Source of the DNA: Blautia sp. An81
GTDB taxonomy: Bacteria; Bacillota; Clostridia; Lachnospirales; Lachnospiraceae
Direction of reading: 5' to 3'
NCBI RefSeq assembly: GCF_002161285.1
Contig: NZ_NFHH01000004.1
Coordinates: forward strand, 124,001 to 188,000
DNA length: 64,000 nucleotides
The notes under the pieces were generated by a model. The model had not been told where the DNA came from. It did not search any database and saw only the letters and a list, made by a program, of their open reading frames with translations. Made by a program: the position numbers and the translations under genes. Below, one piece after another: positions 1 to 8,944 of this stretch (within the stretch, counting starts at the first letter, position 1; every line of letters starts with the position of its first letter).

Positions 1-108
1 ACAAACCTGCAGACTAAAATATACAAAGGGGAAGTTCCTACGGATTTGTGTGTTTTTTATTCTTAATAAATTAGATAAATATAAAACATATTAGAAAGGA
101 ATAAAATT

Positions 109-1362
109 ATGAAACCAAAACTTTTCCACAGAAATTTTTCTCTTCTCATAGCCGGACAGGCCAGTTCCCTTCTGGGAAACGGGATCCTGGATTTTGCCAT
201 GTCCATGTATGTCCTGGAGAAGACCGGATCGGCGGCGGTATACGCAGGGTTTCTCACAGCTTCTATGATCCCCTCCATTTTATTTTCTCCTCTGGGAGGG
301 ATCCTGGCGGACCGGGGTAACAAACGGAATATTATGGCTGGCCTGGATTTTCTGGCCGGTCTGGGCGTACTGACAGCAGCGGTATTTATGAGAGAAGAAA
401 ACAGTCTTGCCATGATCTGCGGCCTTTTACTTTTTGAATCTGTACTTGGCGCCTTTGAGACCCCTGCAGTCCAGTCCTGTATCCCATTTATGCAGAAAGG
501 AGAAAATCTGGTCAGGGCAAATGCGGTGGTGATCCAGATCAATGCCTTGTCGGCTTTCTTTTCTCCTATACTGGGAAGCCTGGTCTACACGGCTTTTGGT
601 CTGAAACCGGTGCTGTACGCCGGAGTGGTCTGTTTTCTCTTTACCGCATGTTTTGAATGCTTTATAGAGATTCCCGGTCCAAAATATGAAAAACAAGGAC
701 GGGAAAATCCTCTGCTGCTGGTGAAAGAAGATTTTCTGGACAGTCTCCGGCTTATAACCAGGGAGCGGCCGGCCATTCTGAAAATGCTGTTGGTGATCAG
801 TGTGGTCACATGTCTGCTCCAGGGGGTAAGCGCAGTGGGATTCCCCTATATTATCCGTAATGTCCTGGGATTGAGTTCTATTTACTATGGGTTCTCGGAA
901 AGCGCTGTGGGCCTGGCAGCCATAGCAGGAGGAATCCTGGCCGGTCTGGCGGCTTCAAAAATCCACGGGGAAAATATTTACCTGATCATAGGCGCCCTGG
1001 GATTCTTTCTTATCCCGCCGGGAATTTTATTCCTTCTATCAGGGAATCCTTATATCCGATATGGAACCCTGGTGTTGTTTTCTGTGCTGCTCCAGCTGGC
1101 TGCCTGTGGTTTTTCCATTTTTGCCACCTCTCTTATCCAGAGACTGACTCCGGGAAATATGATGGGAAAGGTTTCCGCATATACAAGCGCTTTTACCCAG
1201 TGTATCCAGCCCCTGGGGCAGATCCTGTACGGATTTCTTTTTGACAGTTTTTCCGGAGGCGTTGCCTGGATCCTCATCCTTACCGGAACCATTCTGGGAG
1301 GCTTTGGACTTGCTGTAAAAGGATTCTTCCGGAAAACGGAAAGAGAATTTGCTGAAAATTAA
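109..1362 (+). CDS. MFS transporter, drug or siderophore exporter type
   Basis: A 417-residue integral membrane protein that reads throughout as alternating hydrophobic helices and short polar loops, the usual length for a 12-helix major facilitator. The loop between helices 2 and 3 carries GGILADRGNKR (residues 63-73), the classic MFS motif A. Overall pattern fits the MefA/EntS-like exporter branch, which moves macrolides or siderophores out by proton antiport; the substrate cannot be read from sequence. The ATG follows an AGAAAGGA ribosome site. It stands alone, with about 160 bp before the next gene, so it is probably a single-gene unit. Confidence 0.85.
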   Translation: MKPKLFHRNFSLLIAGQASSLLGNGILDFAMSMYVLEKTGSAAVYAGFLTASMIPSILFSPLGGILADRGNKRNIMAGLDFLAGLGVLTAAVFMREENSLAMICGLLLFESVLGAFETPAVQSCIPFMQKGENLVRANAVVIQINALSAFFSPILGSLVYTAFGLKPVLYAGVVCFLFTACFECFIEIPGPKYEKQGRENPLLLVKEDFLDSLRLITRERPAILKMLLVISVVTCLLQGVSAVGFPYIIRNVLGLSSIYYGFSESAVGLAAIAGGILAGLAASKIHGENIYLIIGALGFFLIPPGILFLLSGNPYIRYGTLVLFSVLLQLAACGFSIFATSLIQRLTPGNMMGKVSAYTSAFTQCIQPLGQILYGFLFDSFSGGVAWILILTGTILGGFGLAVKGFFRKTEREFAEN

Positions 1363-1524
1363 CATTGTACGAGGAATCTATAGAGCAACTAAATATTATC
1401 AGAAAAATAGTATAAATTAACTCTGGTTTTTCTTTGAAAAAATGGTAAATTTTAAGTATGGGGCAGAGGAGAGAGAAATAGTTCTCTGTAGCTCTGCACA
1501 AATTTCAGGAAGGAGCGTGATACT

Positions 1525-2367
1525 ATGAGCGACCCATTTTCCGGGTTTGAGAAAAAAAGAGATTATCTGATCTGCATCGATTCAGACGGCTGTGCCATTG
1601 ACAGTATGGATATTAAACACTTCAGGTGTTTTGGTCCCTGCATGGTAAAAGAGTGGGGGCTGGAGGCTTATGAGAAGGAGCTTCTGGAAAGCTGGAATGA
1701 GGTAAATCTCTATTCCATGACAAGAGGGATCAACCGTTTTAAAGGACTGGTGAAGGCTCTCACGGAAGTACAGGAAAAATACCAGTCGGTAGAAGGACTG
1801 GAAACATTGGTGAAATGGGTGGAAGAATCCGATGAATTGTCCAATCCGGCTTTGGAGAAAGCAGTAGAAGAGACCGGAAATATCTGTCTGAAAAAAGCCC
1901 TGGCCTGGTCTCAGGCGGTAAATGCCTCCATTAAAGAGCTGCCAAAGGAAGAGGTAAAGCCTTTTGAAGGTGTGAAGGAAGGTATAGAAATGCTCCATGA
2001 GAGTTGCGATATTGCCATTGTATCTTCTGCAAATTATGAGGCGGTTAAGGAAGAATGGACCAGATTCGGATTGATCGATCATGTGGATGTGGTTCTGGCT
2101 CAGAATGCAGGCTCAAAGAAGAGCTGTATCGAGAAGCTTCTCACATACGGATATGATAAAAATAAAGTAATGATGACCGGAGATGCGCCGGGAGATATGG
2201 ATGCAGCAGATAAAAACGGAGTATTTTTCTATCCTATTTTGGTAAAAAAGGAAAAAGAAAGCTGGGCCAATATCGGAGAGGCAAAAGACAGGCTCCAGGC
2301 AGGAACTTTTGCAGGAGAATATCAGGATGCATTAAAAGAAAAATTTGTAAAGAATCTTACGAAATAA
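1525..2367 (+). CDS. HAD-superfamily hydrolase
   Basis: A 280-residue soluble protein with all four HAD motifs: motif I IDSDGCAIDS with nucleophile D19 and D21, motif II SSAN (167-170), a lysine near 198, and motif IV GDAPGDMD (219-226). A helical cap of about 120 residues sits between motifs I and II. The family hydrolyses phosphate esters, often sugar phosphates. The stop is 24 bp before the GH3 gene and the GH2 gene follows, so the three probably form one operon and the substrate is plausibly a phosphorylated sugar from those glycosidases (inference). The start follows AGGAAGGAG. Confidence 0.85.
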   Translation: MSDPFSGFEKKRDYLICIDSDGCAIDSMDIKHFRCFGPCMVKEWGLEAYEKELLESWNEVNLYSMTRGINRFKGLVKALTEVQEKYQSVEGLETLVKWVEESDELSNPALEKAVEETGNICLKKALAWSQAVNASIKELPKEEVKPFEGVKEGIEMLHESCDIAIVSSANYEAVKEEWTRFGLIDHVDVVLAQNAGSKKSCIEKLLTYGYDKNKVMMTGDAPGDMDAADKNGVFFYPILVKKEKESWANIGEAKDRLQAGTFAGEYQDALKEKFVKNLTK

Positions 2368-2391
2368 CAGGAATATCAGGAGGAAAGCAAA

Positions 2392-4101
2392 ATGGTGAAT
2401 TTAAGAGAGAAACCTTATTACCTTAACGACGAGCAGATCCAGTGGGTGGAAGATACCATTGCAGGTATGACCATCGAAGAGAAAATCGGTCAGCTGTTTG
2501 TCAACATGGTAGGGAACGCTGAGGAGAGAAAACCGGAGAATATCAAGAAAGTACTGGATACCTATCATCCCGGCGCTATCCGTTATCATAATGCTCCAAA
2601 GGAAGAAATCTGGGCTATGGCAGACTGCCTTCAGAAGACTACCAAGATCCCTCTGCTGATCGCTTCCAACTGTGAGGCCGGCGGAAACGGCGGAACCGGC
2701 GGGGGAACACCTATTGCCAACGGTGCAGCTATGGCAGCCATTGATTCAGAAGAGGCGGTAACGGAAATGGCCACGATCTCTGCCAGAGAAGCTGCAGCGG
2801 TAGGCTGTAACTGGAATTTCGCCCCTATCGTAGACCTGACTTACAACTGGAGAAATACCATTGTCCAGTTAAGAGCTTTTAACGACAATCCTGAGGATGT
2901 TATCCGCTATGCAAAAGCCTTCTTCAAAGGAATGAAAACACAGAATATCGCCACCTGTATGAAACACTTCCCGGGAGACGGTACAGAGGAAAATGACCAG
3001 CATCTGATCATGGGCGTCAATGAATACGACTGTGATAAGTGGGATGCTACATTTGGAAAAGTATATAAAGAACTGATCGATGCAGGAGTTATGACTATTA
3101 TGGCCGGCCACATTGCCCTTCCTGCTTATTCCAAGAAACTGCGTCCAGGAATCAAAGATGAGGATATCCGCCCTGCAACACTGGCTCCGGAACTGATTAC
3201 AGATCTGCTGAAAGGCCAGTTAGGATTTAATGGTCTGGTAGTTACTGACGCTTCCCATATGATCGGTATGTTCGGCGCTACCATTCCGAGAAAAGAGCAG
3301 GTTCCCCAGGCGATTGCTGCAGGCTGCGATATGTATCTGTTCTTTAATGACAGAGAAGAAGACTTTGGCTATATGATGGAAGGCTATAGAAACGGAACTA
3401 TCACAGAGGAACGTCTGAATGATGCCCTTCACAGGATCCTGGGCGTAAAGGCAGCTCTGAACCTCCATATCCTTCAGAAAGAAGGAAAGCTGGTAGCTCC
3501 TAAGGAAAATCTGGCCGTAGTAGGCTGCGAAGAGCATCACAAAGCATCCAGAGAGTTCGCAGACAAATATGTAACTCTGGTAAAAGACCGTCTGAACTAT
3601 CTGCCTATGACCCCGGAAAGATATAAGAGGATCAAACTGATGTACATCGGCTCTGAGGCAGTGGTAATTGCCGGAACCAAGTTTAAATCCAATGATGAAA
3701 ATATTATCAAAGATATTGTGAGCCAGTTAGAGGAAGCAGGATTCGAGGTTGACGCAGAAGTTCCTTCCGCTAAAGGCAAAATGGAAGACTTCAAGAAGAA
3801 ATATGATTGTGTGCTGCTGATCCTTAACGTACAGGGATTTGCACAGTTCAATACTATGAGAGTAAAATGGGACGAGCCTACAAAGCAGCCATGGTATATG
3901 TCTGAACTGCCGACCTTTGTGGTATCCTTAAGCTATACTAACAATCTTATCGATGTTCCTATGGCAAGATGCTACATTAACTCTTACATGGATCACCATG
4001 AAAGCTTTGCAGCCACTCTGGAAAAGATGATGGGCAAGAGCGAATTCAAGGGAAGATATAACGAGAATGTATTCTGCGGAAGATGGGAAACCAGATTCTG
4101 A
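2392..4101 (+). CDS. Glycoside hydrolase family 3, beta-N-acetylhexosaminidase-like
   Basis: A 569-residue protein with no signal peptide, so probably cytoplasmic. The GH3 barrel shows KHFPGDG (191-197) followed by NDQH (201-204), which matches the His/Asp loop of the NagZ-type branch. The nucleophile Asp is in VVTDASHMIGM (D286). A second alpha/beta domain follows, up to about residue 560, so it is longer than single-domain NagZ (about 340 residues). NagZ-type enzymes remove beta-linked N-acetylhexosamines through a glycosyl-enzyme intermediate. It lies between the HAD gene and a GH2 gene with short gaps. Some members of this branch act on glucosides or as phosphorylases, so exact specificity is open. 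Confidence 0.85.
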   Translation: MVNLREKPYYLNDEQIQWVEDTIAGMTIEEKIGQLFVNMVGNAEERKPENIKKVLDTYHPGAIRYHNAPKEEIWAMADCLQKTTKIPLLIASNCEAGGNGGTGGGTPIANGAAMAAIDSEEAVTEMATISAREAAAVGCNWNFAPIVDLTYNWRNTIVQLRAFNDNPEDVIRYAKAFFKGMKTQNIATCMKHFPGDGTEENDQHLIMGVNEYDCDKWDATFGKVYKELIDAGVMTIMAGHIALPAYSKKLRPGIKDEDIRPATLAPELITDLLKGQLGFNGLVVTDASHMIGMFGATIPRKEQVPQAIAAGCDMYLFFNDREEDFGYMMEGYRNGTITEERLNDALHRILGVKAALNLHILQKEGKLVAPKENLAVVGCEEHHKASREFADKYVTLVKDRLNYLPMTPERYKRIKLMYIGSEAVVIAGTKFKSNDENIIKDIVSQLEEAGFEVDAEVPSAKGKMEDFKKKYDCVLLILNVQGFAQFNTMRVKWDEPTKQPWYMSELPTFVVSLSYTNNLIDVPMARCYINSYMDHHESFAATLEKMMGKSEFKGRYNENVFCGRWETRF

Positions 4102-4121
4102 AAAGGAGTTAGATCAAGATT

Positions 4122-6404
4122 ATGAGATTTTATGAATCATTAAATGAGGACTGGAAATTTGCCAAGACTGATCAGGTGCCGGATAAAATGCCCTGTCATG
4201 GAAACGACCAGGACTGGGAGTGGGTAGACCTGCCTCATACCTGGAATAACTGGGACGGCCAGGACGGCGGGGGCGACTACTACAAAGGAAAAGGCATCTA
4301 TTTAAAGACCATTGAAAGACCTGACGTACCTGCAGATTATAAAATCTATCTGGAATTTGAAGGAGTAAATTCTGTCGCAGAGGTTTATCTCAACAACGAA
4401 AAAGTCTGCGAACACAAAGGCGGGTATTCTGCCTTTCGTGTAGACGCAACAGAGGCTCTGAAAGAAGGAAAAGCTTATCTGGCTGTAGTGGCGGACAATA
4501 AGAACCGGACAGACGTATATCCCCAGATGGCGGACTTTACCTTTTATGGAGGCATTTACCGGAATGTGACCATGATCTGTGTGCCTCAGACCCATTTCTG
4601 TCTGGATTATTTCGGATCTGCGGGAGTGGCTTTTGATACCAAACTTCAGAGTGAAGACGCTCTGGTAAATCTTTCTGCCTGGGTAACAGAAGCTCAGGAA
4701 AGCGATATGGTGCAGTTTGAGATCATGGATGAAGATGAGTCTGTGGTTGCAGAAGCTTTCGCTCCCGCTGCCTGGGAGACAAAAGCTACTGCCTGCATAG
4801 AAAAAGCTCATCTATGGCAGGGAGTAAAGGATCCCTATCTGTATACTGTGACGGCCAGAATTGTACGCCACAATGAAGTCCTTGATCAGGTAGAGGCAAG
4901 CCTTGGTGTAAGAGAGTTTTATGTGAATCCGGAAAAAGGATTCTTCCTAAACGGTATTCCAACACCTCTCAGAGGTGTATCCAGACATCAGGACCGTCTG
5001 GGACAGGGAAATGCGCTGACCGAAGAAGATCATTTAGAAGACGCTTATATGATCGCAGAGCTGGGAGCCAACACGGTCCGGCTGGCCCACTATCAGCATA
5101 ACCAGGCATTCTATGATGCCTGCGACGCACTGGGTCTGGTAGTATGGGCGGAGATTCCTTTTATCTCGGTTATGAGCAAAGATCCTAAAGGTCATGACAA
5201 CTGCCGCCAGCAGATGAAGGAACTGATCTATCAGAACTATAATCATCCCTGTATCTGCTTCTGGGGAATCTCTAATGAGATTACCATCGGCGGAGACCGT
5301 CCGGGACTTCAGGAAAATCTGGAAGATCTGAACAAACTGGTGAAAGAGCTGGATTCCACCAGACTGACTACTATGGCACAGGTATCTGCCCTTTCGAAAG
5401 AGTCCAGACACAACCAGATCACAGATGTGCTCAGCTATAACCATTATTTTGGCTGGTACGGCGGGGACTATACCCAGAATGAAAAATGGCTGGATGAATT
5501 CCATCAGATGTATCCGGACAGACCTCTGGGTATTTCCGAATATGGCTGCGAGGGCATTATCAGCTGGCATACAGACGATCCAAAATGCAAGGACTATACA
5601 GAGGAATATCAGGCCGAGTACCATGAACATATGGCAAAAATCATCGATGAGAGACCATATCTTTGGGCTACCCACATCTGGAACATGTTTGACTTCGGCT
5701 GCGATGCCAGAGATGAAGGCGGCGTAAAAGGAAGAAACAATAAGGGACTGGTAACTCTGGACAGAAAGGTGAAAAAAGACGCCTACTACATTTATAAGGC
5801 ATACTGGTCTGAAGAACCCTTCGTTCATATTACCGGAAGAAGATATGCCCTTCGTCCTTATGATCATATGACTGTTAAAGTATATTCCAACCAGAAACAG
5901 GTAACCCTGTATGTGAACGGCAAGAACGCAGGCACACAGGAAGGAAATAAGATTTTCCTGTTCGAGAACATTGCTCTGGATCAGGATATCAATGTGATCA
6001 CTGCCAAAGCAGAGGGCTGCCCTGCAGATACGGTTACCTTCACTAAAGTATCTCAGCCATATGCCGGATACGTAAGACCGGTAGATGAAGAAGATGAGGG
6101 CGCTGGAGTGAAGAACTGGTTTGAAGGAGTGGACGAAAACGGAGAACTTCCGGAAATGACCTTTAACGAGGGTTACTACAGTGTCCGTGATTTTGTCAGT
6201 GAGATCCTGACAAATGAAGAAGCCGCAGAAATCCTGGTAAGCGCCATTAATACCTACGGAACGATGAAGACAAAACGATCCATGCTGGGAATCCTGTCGG
6301 GCGTACCGGTAGAGGATCTGGCGGAGATGTATGCCAGTGACAAAGAAAAGAGAGAACGGCTTCTCAGACTTGCAAATGCAGAACTTCAGAAGGTAAAGAA
6401 ATAG
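4122..6404 (+). CDS. Glycoside hydrolase family 2, beta-galactosidase-like
   Basis: A 760-residue protein without a signal peptide. It shows the GH2 order: N-terminal jelly-roll sugar-binding domain (about 1-165), immunoglobulin-like domain, TIM barrel (about 270-570), then a further beta domain. The acid/base is E386 in FWGISNEIT and the nucleophile E473 in GISEYGCEG. It lacks the NxK motif that marks glucuronidases, so a galactosidase-type substrate is more likely. The last ~110 residues are an acidic helical tail of unknown role. It is the final gene of the HAD-GH3-GH2 operon, with a terminator directly after the stop. GH3 and GH2 exo-enzymes together suggest sequential trimming of an imported oligosaccharide. 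Confidence 0.87.
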   Translation: MRFYESLNEDWKFAKTDQVPDKMPCHGNDQDWEWVDLPHTWNNWDGQDGGGDYYKGKGIYLKTIERPDVPADYKIYLEFEGVNSVAEVYLNNEKVCEHKGGYSAFRVDATEALKEGKAYLAVVADNKNRTDVYPQMADFTFYGGIYRNVTMICVPQTHFCLDYFGSAGVAFDTKLQSEDALVNLSAWVTEAQESDMVQFEIMDEDESVVAEAFAPAAWETKATACIEKAHLWQGVKDPYLYTVTARIVRHNEVLDQVEASLGVREFYVNPEKGFFLNGIPTPLRGVSRHQDRLGQGNALTEEDHLEDAYMIAELGANTVRLAHYQHNQAFYDACDALGLVVWAEIPFISVMSKDPKGHDNCRQQMKELIYQNYNHPCICFWGISNEITIGGDRPGLQENLEDLNKLVKELDSTRLTTMAQVSALSKESRHNQITDVLSYNHYFGWYGGDYTQNEKWLDEFHQMYPDRPLGISEYGCEGIISWHTDDPKCKDYTEEYQAEYHEHMAKIIDERPYLWATHIWNMFDFGCDARDEGGVKGRNNKGLVTLDRKVKKDAYYIYKAYWSEEPFVHITGRRYALRPYDHMTVKVYSNQKQVTLYVNGKNAGTQEGNKIFLFENIALDQDINVITAKAEGCPADTVTFTKVSQPYAGYVRPVDEEDEGAGVKNWFEGVDENGELPEMTFNEGYYSVRDFVSEILTNEEAAEILVSAINTYGTMKTKRSMLGILSGVPVEDLAEMYASDKEKRERLLRLANAELQKVKK

Positions 6405-6413
6405 TTAACAGAG

Positions 6414-6466
6414 AAAAAAGCCCCTCTGCCTTCAGGTTTTTTCTGAAAGGCAGGGGGACTTTTTTC
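6414..6466 (+). terminator. Terminator after the GH2 gene
   Basis: GC-rich hairpin (CCCCTCTGCCTTCAG pairing with CTGAAAGGCAGGGGG) followed by a run of six T. It closes the HAD-GH3-GH2 operon. The A-run at the other foot could make it work on the minus strand too. Confidence 0.85.
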
Positions 6467-6481
6467 CTTTAAAGAAATGAT

Positions 6482-6679
6482 TTACTCTAAAGGAATAATC
6501 CAGTTTTCCGCATCTACGATAACTTCCATATCTACCAGCTCTGTAATATCCCAAAGGGCCTTATTTTCATCAGCGACCATATAACAGTAGTTGCCATCTT
6601 CAGGAATGTCCACCTTGATATCCTCTCCCTGATAATCCAGGATTTTCCAGATTTCACGTTCCCATGTATCTATATCATA
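6482..6679 (-). pseudogene. 5'-truncated gene remnant, acidic protein of unknown family
   Basis: The minus strand is open for 65 codons and ends in TAA at 6484-6482, but a TGA at 6682-6680 bounds it upstream and there is no ATG, GTG or TTG at the front and no ribosome site. The translation reads like real protein, rich in W, D and E: it includes TWEREIWKILDYQGED, then DGNYCYMVADENKALWD, and ends AENWIIPLE. Codon use resembles the neighbouring genes. It is squeezed between two terminators. The likeliest reading is the 3' end of a gene whose start was deleted. I do not recognise the family. Confidence 0.5.
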
Positions 6680-6698
6680 TCATGGAAAACAGAAAAAA

Positions 6699-6766
6699 AG
6701 AAGAGACAGTCTCACAGAAATTCCGGGCTTTCTATATGCCGGATTTCTGTGGGAGCGTCTCTTCTC
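6699..6766. terminator. Bidirectional terminator of the membrane HAD gene
   Basis: Long imperfect hairpin. AGAAGAGAC, CTC, CAGAAAT and CCGG on the left pair in order with CCGG, ATTTCTG, GAG and GTCTCTTCT on the right. Its A-rich left foot gives a U-run on the minus strand, fitting a terminator for the gene whose stop is at 6769. Confidence 0.7.
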
Positions 6767-6768
6767 TC

Positions 6769-7602
6769 TTATTTGACACCGAAATCTGCTAACTGGCGCA
6801 TAGCGCTTTTTCTGCCGGTGAAGTGTACGGCGTGGAGCCCCTGGGCTCTGGCCTCTGCCACATTGTCCAGAAGGTCATCGATAAAGACTGCCTTAGAAGG
6901 CTCAATATCAAAATCTTTTATCAGCTTCTGATAGATCTTTGGATCAGGCTTTAAGCAGTGGATCTGCCAGGACATATAGCCTCCATCCATAAAATCCAGG
7001 AACTTCATTTCTTTCTGACACCGGTCAAAGAGGGGCTTTGAGAAGTTAGACAGGATATAAAGCTTATATCCCCGCTTTTTAAAATATGTCAGCCAGCTCT
7101 TTGTGTAAGAATAAACACGAATGGTCTCTCCCATCCGTTCAAATGTCTCTCGGATCTGTTTTTCATGAGCAGGATCATTATTTATGAAAGCCTGCAAAAG
7201 CTCTTCTTCTGAAAGGATTCCCCGGTCACCCTCTGTCCAGGTGTTACTGAGAAATACAGCTTTTGCCACAGCCTGGGCTGTTTCTTCATCATATTTCAGA
7301 TCCCGCAGTAATTTCTTCCAGTCATAGCGGACAAGAACTTTGCCAATGTCAAAGATCAGCGTATCGATTTCGGAAGTTTCCGCCAGGATCTTTGGAATCA
7401 CTTCATCTTCCGGACGGGTCCACTTGTATACCAGAAGTATAGCGTAGATCAACACTGGTATGATCACCGTTCCGAAGAGAGAAGCCATCAGCATATTGCC
7501 TGCAGCAGAATTATCCGTCAGGGCAAAGATCAATGTAAGGACATACATGCCTGCCAGAAGGATAACTCCTATGAGTGCAAGAAGTCGTTTCAGGTTCTTC
7601 AC
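6769..7602 (-). CDS. Membrane-anchored HAD-IA hydrolase
   Basis: 277 residues. The N-terminus holds two hydrophobic helices (about 5-28 and 36-60), then a short linker and a HAD domain from about residue 82. Motif I is LIFDIGKVLVRYDW, of the FDxGxVL kind seen in YihX-like sugar phosphatases. Motif II is ILSNFS, the lysine is in CLKPDP, and motif IV is VFIDDLLDN. Most relatives are free cytosolic enzymes of about 200 residues, so the membrane anchor is unusual. The domain is predicted to face the cytoplasm (inference from the positive residues before helix 1). The start is GTG, chosen because AAGGGAG lies 8 bp upstream. Monocistronic. Confidence 0.8.
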   Translation of the reverse strand: MKNLKRLLALIGVILLAGMYVLTLIFALTDNSAAGNMLMASLFGTVIIPVLIYAILLVYKWTRPEDEVIPKILAETSEIDTLIFDIGKVLVRYDWKKLLRDLKYDEETAQAVAKAVFLSNTWTEGDRGILSEEELLQAFINNDPAHEKQIRETFERMGETIRVYSYTKSWLTYFKKRGYKLYILSNFSKPLFDRCQKEMKFLDFMDGGYMSWQIHCLKPDPKIYQKLIKDFDIEPSKAVFIDDLLDNVAEARAQGLHAVHFTGRKSAMRQLADFGVK

Positions 7603-7661
7603 TTCTTAATCTCCCTTGTCTAGAATATCTATTATTATAATAATTTTTGAGGTATCCGTCA

Positions 7662-8606
7662 ATGTATAAACAACTTGGCCGCAGATTTTGGGGATATACT
7701 TATCAGGAAATGGAAAAAGACCTGGAAATATTCGCCAGGGCTTTTCCGGAAACTATGAAGTTGAAAACTCTGGGAAAAACGGCAGATAAAAGGGAAATTT
7801 ACTGCTTTATACTGGGACGGGCGGACGCCGGGGAAAAGATTTTCTTATTCGGCGCTATTCACGGAAGAGAATACATGACCAGCCAGCTTCTTATGGAACA
7901 GACTGCCGAATTTCTCACAAAACTGTACCGGGAAGAAACTTATAAGGGCCATTCCTATAAAGAACTGCTAAGGGGGAAGGCTGTCTATGTGGTGCCCATG
8001 GCCAACCCCGACGGGGTTACCATCAGCCAGCAGGGCCCCAGAGGGATTAGAGATCCCGAACTTCAGAAACAGGTATGGAAGATCGGGGAGAGAGAAGGGG
8101 GGAGAATGCCCTGCGGCCCCTATTACAGAAAGTGGAAGGCCAATGCCCGGGGCGTGGATCTGAACCGGAATTTTCAGGCTTTCTGGGAAGAATACCATGA
8201 TCTGAAGGGACAGCCCTCCAGGGAAGGATACAAAGGTCAGGCCCCGGAGGATCAGGAAGAGTCTAAAGCACTGGCAGAGCTTACCAGGCAGGAAAAGTTT
8301 CAAAGGACAGTCAGCTATCATTCCTCTGGAGAAGTCATTTACTGGGATTTCGGACAAAAAGGAGAATTCCGGAGAATATGCCGCAACTTTGGAGAGCGGA
8401 TACAGCGGATCACAGGATACGGCCTGCCGGAAGGCTGGGATTACCTGGACCCGGCAGGCTACAAGGACTGGGCCGTAAAAGAAAGGAAGATCCCCAGCCT
8501 CACCATTGAAATAGGAAAAGCAGAGTCTCCCCTGCCCCCTTCCGCCTTCCGGGAGATCCTCAGAAGGAACCGGGGCGTCTGGGAGGAGACTCTGCTGTCC
8601 CTGTAA
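7662..8606 (+). CDS. M14-family zinc carboxypeptidase
   Basis: 314 residues with no signal peptide. Zinc ligands are visible as H67 and E70 in AIHGRE and H220 in SYHSSGE. The substrate-binding RGVDLNRNF segment is present, and the catalytic glutamate is E283 in LTIEIGKAE. The fold and length match compact bacterial gamma-D-glutamyl-diaminopimelate peptidases of the MpaA type, which trim peptidoglycan peptides, although other cytosolic M14 roles are possible. An in-frame TTG at 7647 exists, but GAGGT at 7649-7653 is correctly spaced for the ATG at 7662, so that start was chosen. It is divergent from the membrane HAD gene and shares its upstream region. Confidence 0.83.
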   Translation: MYKQLGRRFWGYTYQEMEKDLEIFARAFPETMKLKTLGKTADKREIYCFILGRADAGEKIFLFGAIHGREYMTSQLLMEQTAEFLTKLYREETYKGHSYKELLRGKAVYVVPMANPDGVTISQQGPRGIRDPELQKQVWKIGEREGGRMPCGPYYRKWKANARGVDLNRNFQAFWEEYHDLKGQPSREGYKGQAPEDQEESKALAELTRQEKFQRTVSYHSSGEVIYWDFGQKGEFRRICRNFGERIQRITGYGLPEGWDYLDPAGYKDWAVKERKIPSLTIEIGKAESPLPPSAFREILRRNRGVWEETLLSL

Positions 8607-8638
8607 AAAGAGTTTTAATGGTTTCTGCTATGTACGAA

Positions 8639-8689
8639 GGCTGCTGCGGTAAAGGTATCTTACTGCCGTACTCCCTTACCGTGACAGCC
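8639..8689. other. Strong hairpin downstream of the M14 gene
   Basis: GGCTG and CGGTAAAGG on the left pair with CCCTTACCG and CAGCC on the right, with a 17-nt loop and a 3/3 internal loop. No clear T-run follows, so it is either a weak terminator or a structured 3' end. The rest of the 8607-8944 gap holds the 33-bp repeat and no convincing gene. Confidence 0.55.
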
Positions 8690-8841
8690 TTGTTAAAAGG
8701 GGAGGATAAAGTATTTCTACTTTTTCTTTGGTCGTCTGCGGAAAGCGTCACCTCTTTGTGCCATCCCTCCGTGGACTATTTCTAGTATTGCCGGGAGAGA
8801 AAAATCTATACATATTTCAGAAAAATTTTGTGGACTGTTAT

Positions 8842-8930
8842 AAAAATAGCGATTTTGCAGGAAAAACGGAATTTAAAAATAGCGATTCTGTAGGAAAACG
8901 CCTTGATAAAAATAGCGATTTTGGGTAATG
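8842..8930. repeat. Three direct copies of a 33-bp unit
   Basis: AAAAATAGCGATT begins at 8842, 8875 and 8908, exactly 33 bp apart. Units 1 and 2 continue with similar sequence (TTGCAGGAAAAA, CTGTAGGAAAA), and the third is truncated. Because 33 is a multiple of three, the array is also open in frame: an unsupported TTG-initiated ORF (8728-8928) would encode the periodic peptide KNSDFAGKTEF, KNSDSVGKRLD, KNSDFG. There is no good ribosome site, so a DNA-level role or a remnant of a repetitive coding sequence are both possible. Confidence 0.7.
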
Positions 8931-8944
8931 GCAGAGTTCCTTTT

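Noticed and set aside
5034-5867. 277-codon minus-strand frame inside the GH2 gene
   Set aside because: Shadow of the GH2 reading frame; no promoter, no ribosome site, composition typical of an antisense frame.
8728-8928. 66-codon TTG-initiated frame over the 33-bp repeats
   Set aside because: No ribosome site and only the repeat part looks ordered; recorded as a repeat instead of a gene.
8842-8930. Possible CRISPR array
   Set aside because: Three units without distinct spacers, no cas genes, unit length 33 bp with no repeat/spacer alternation.
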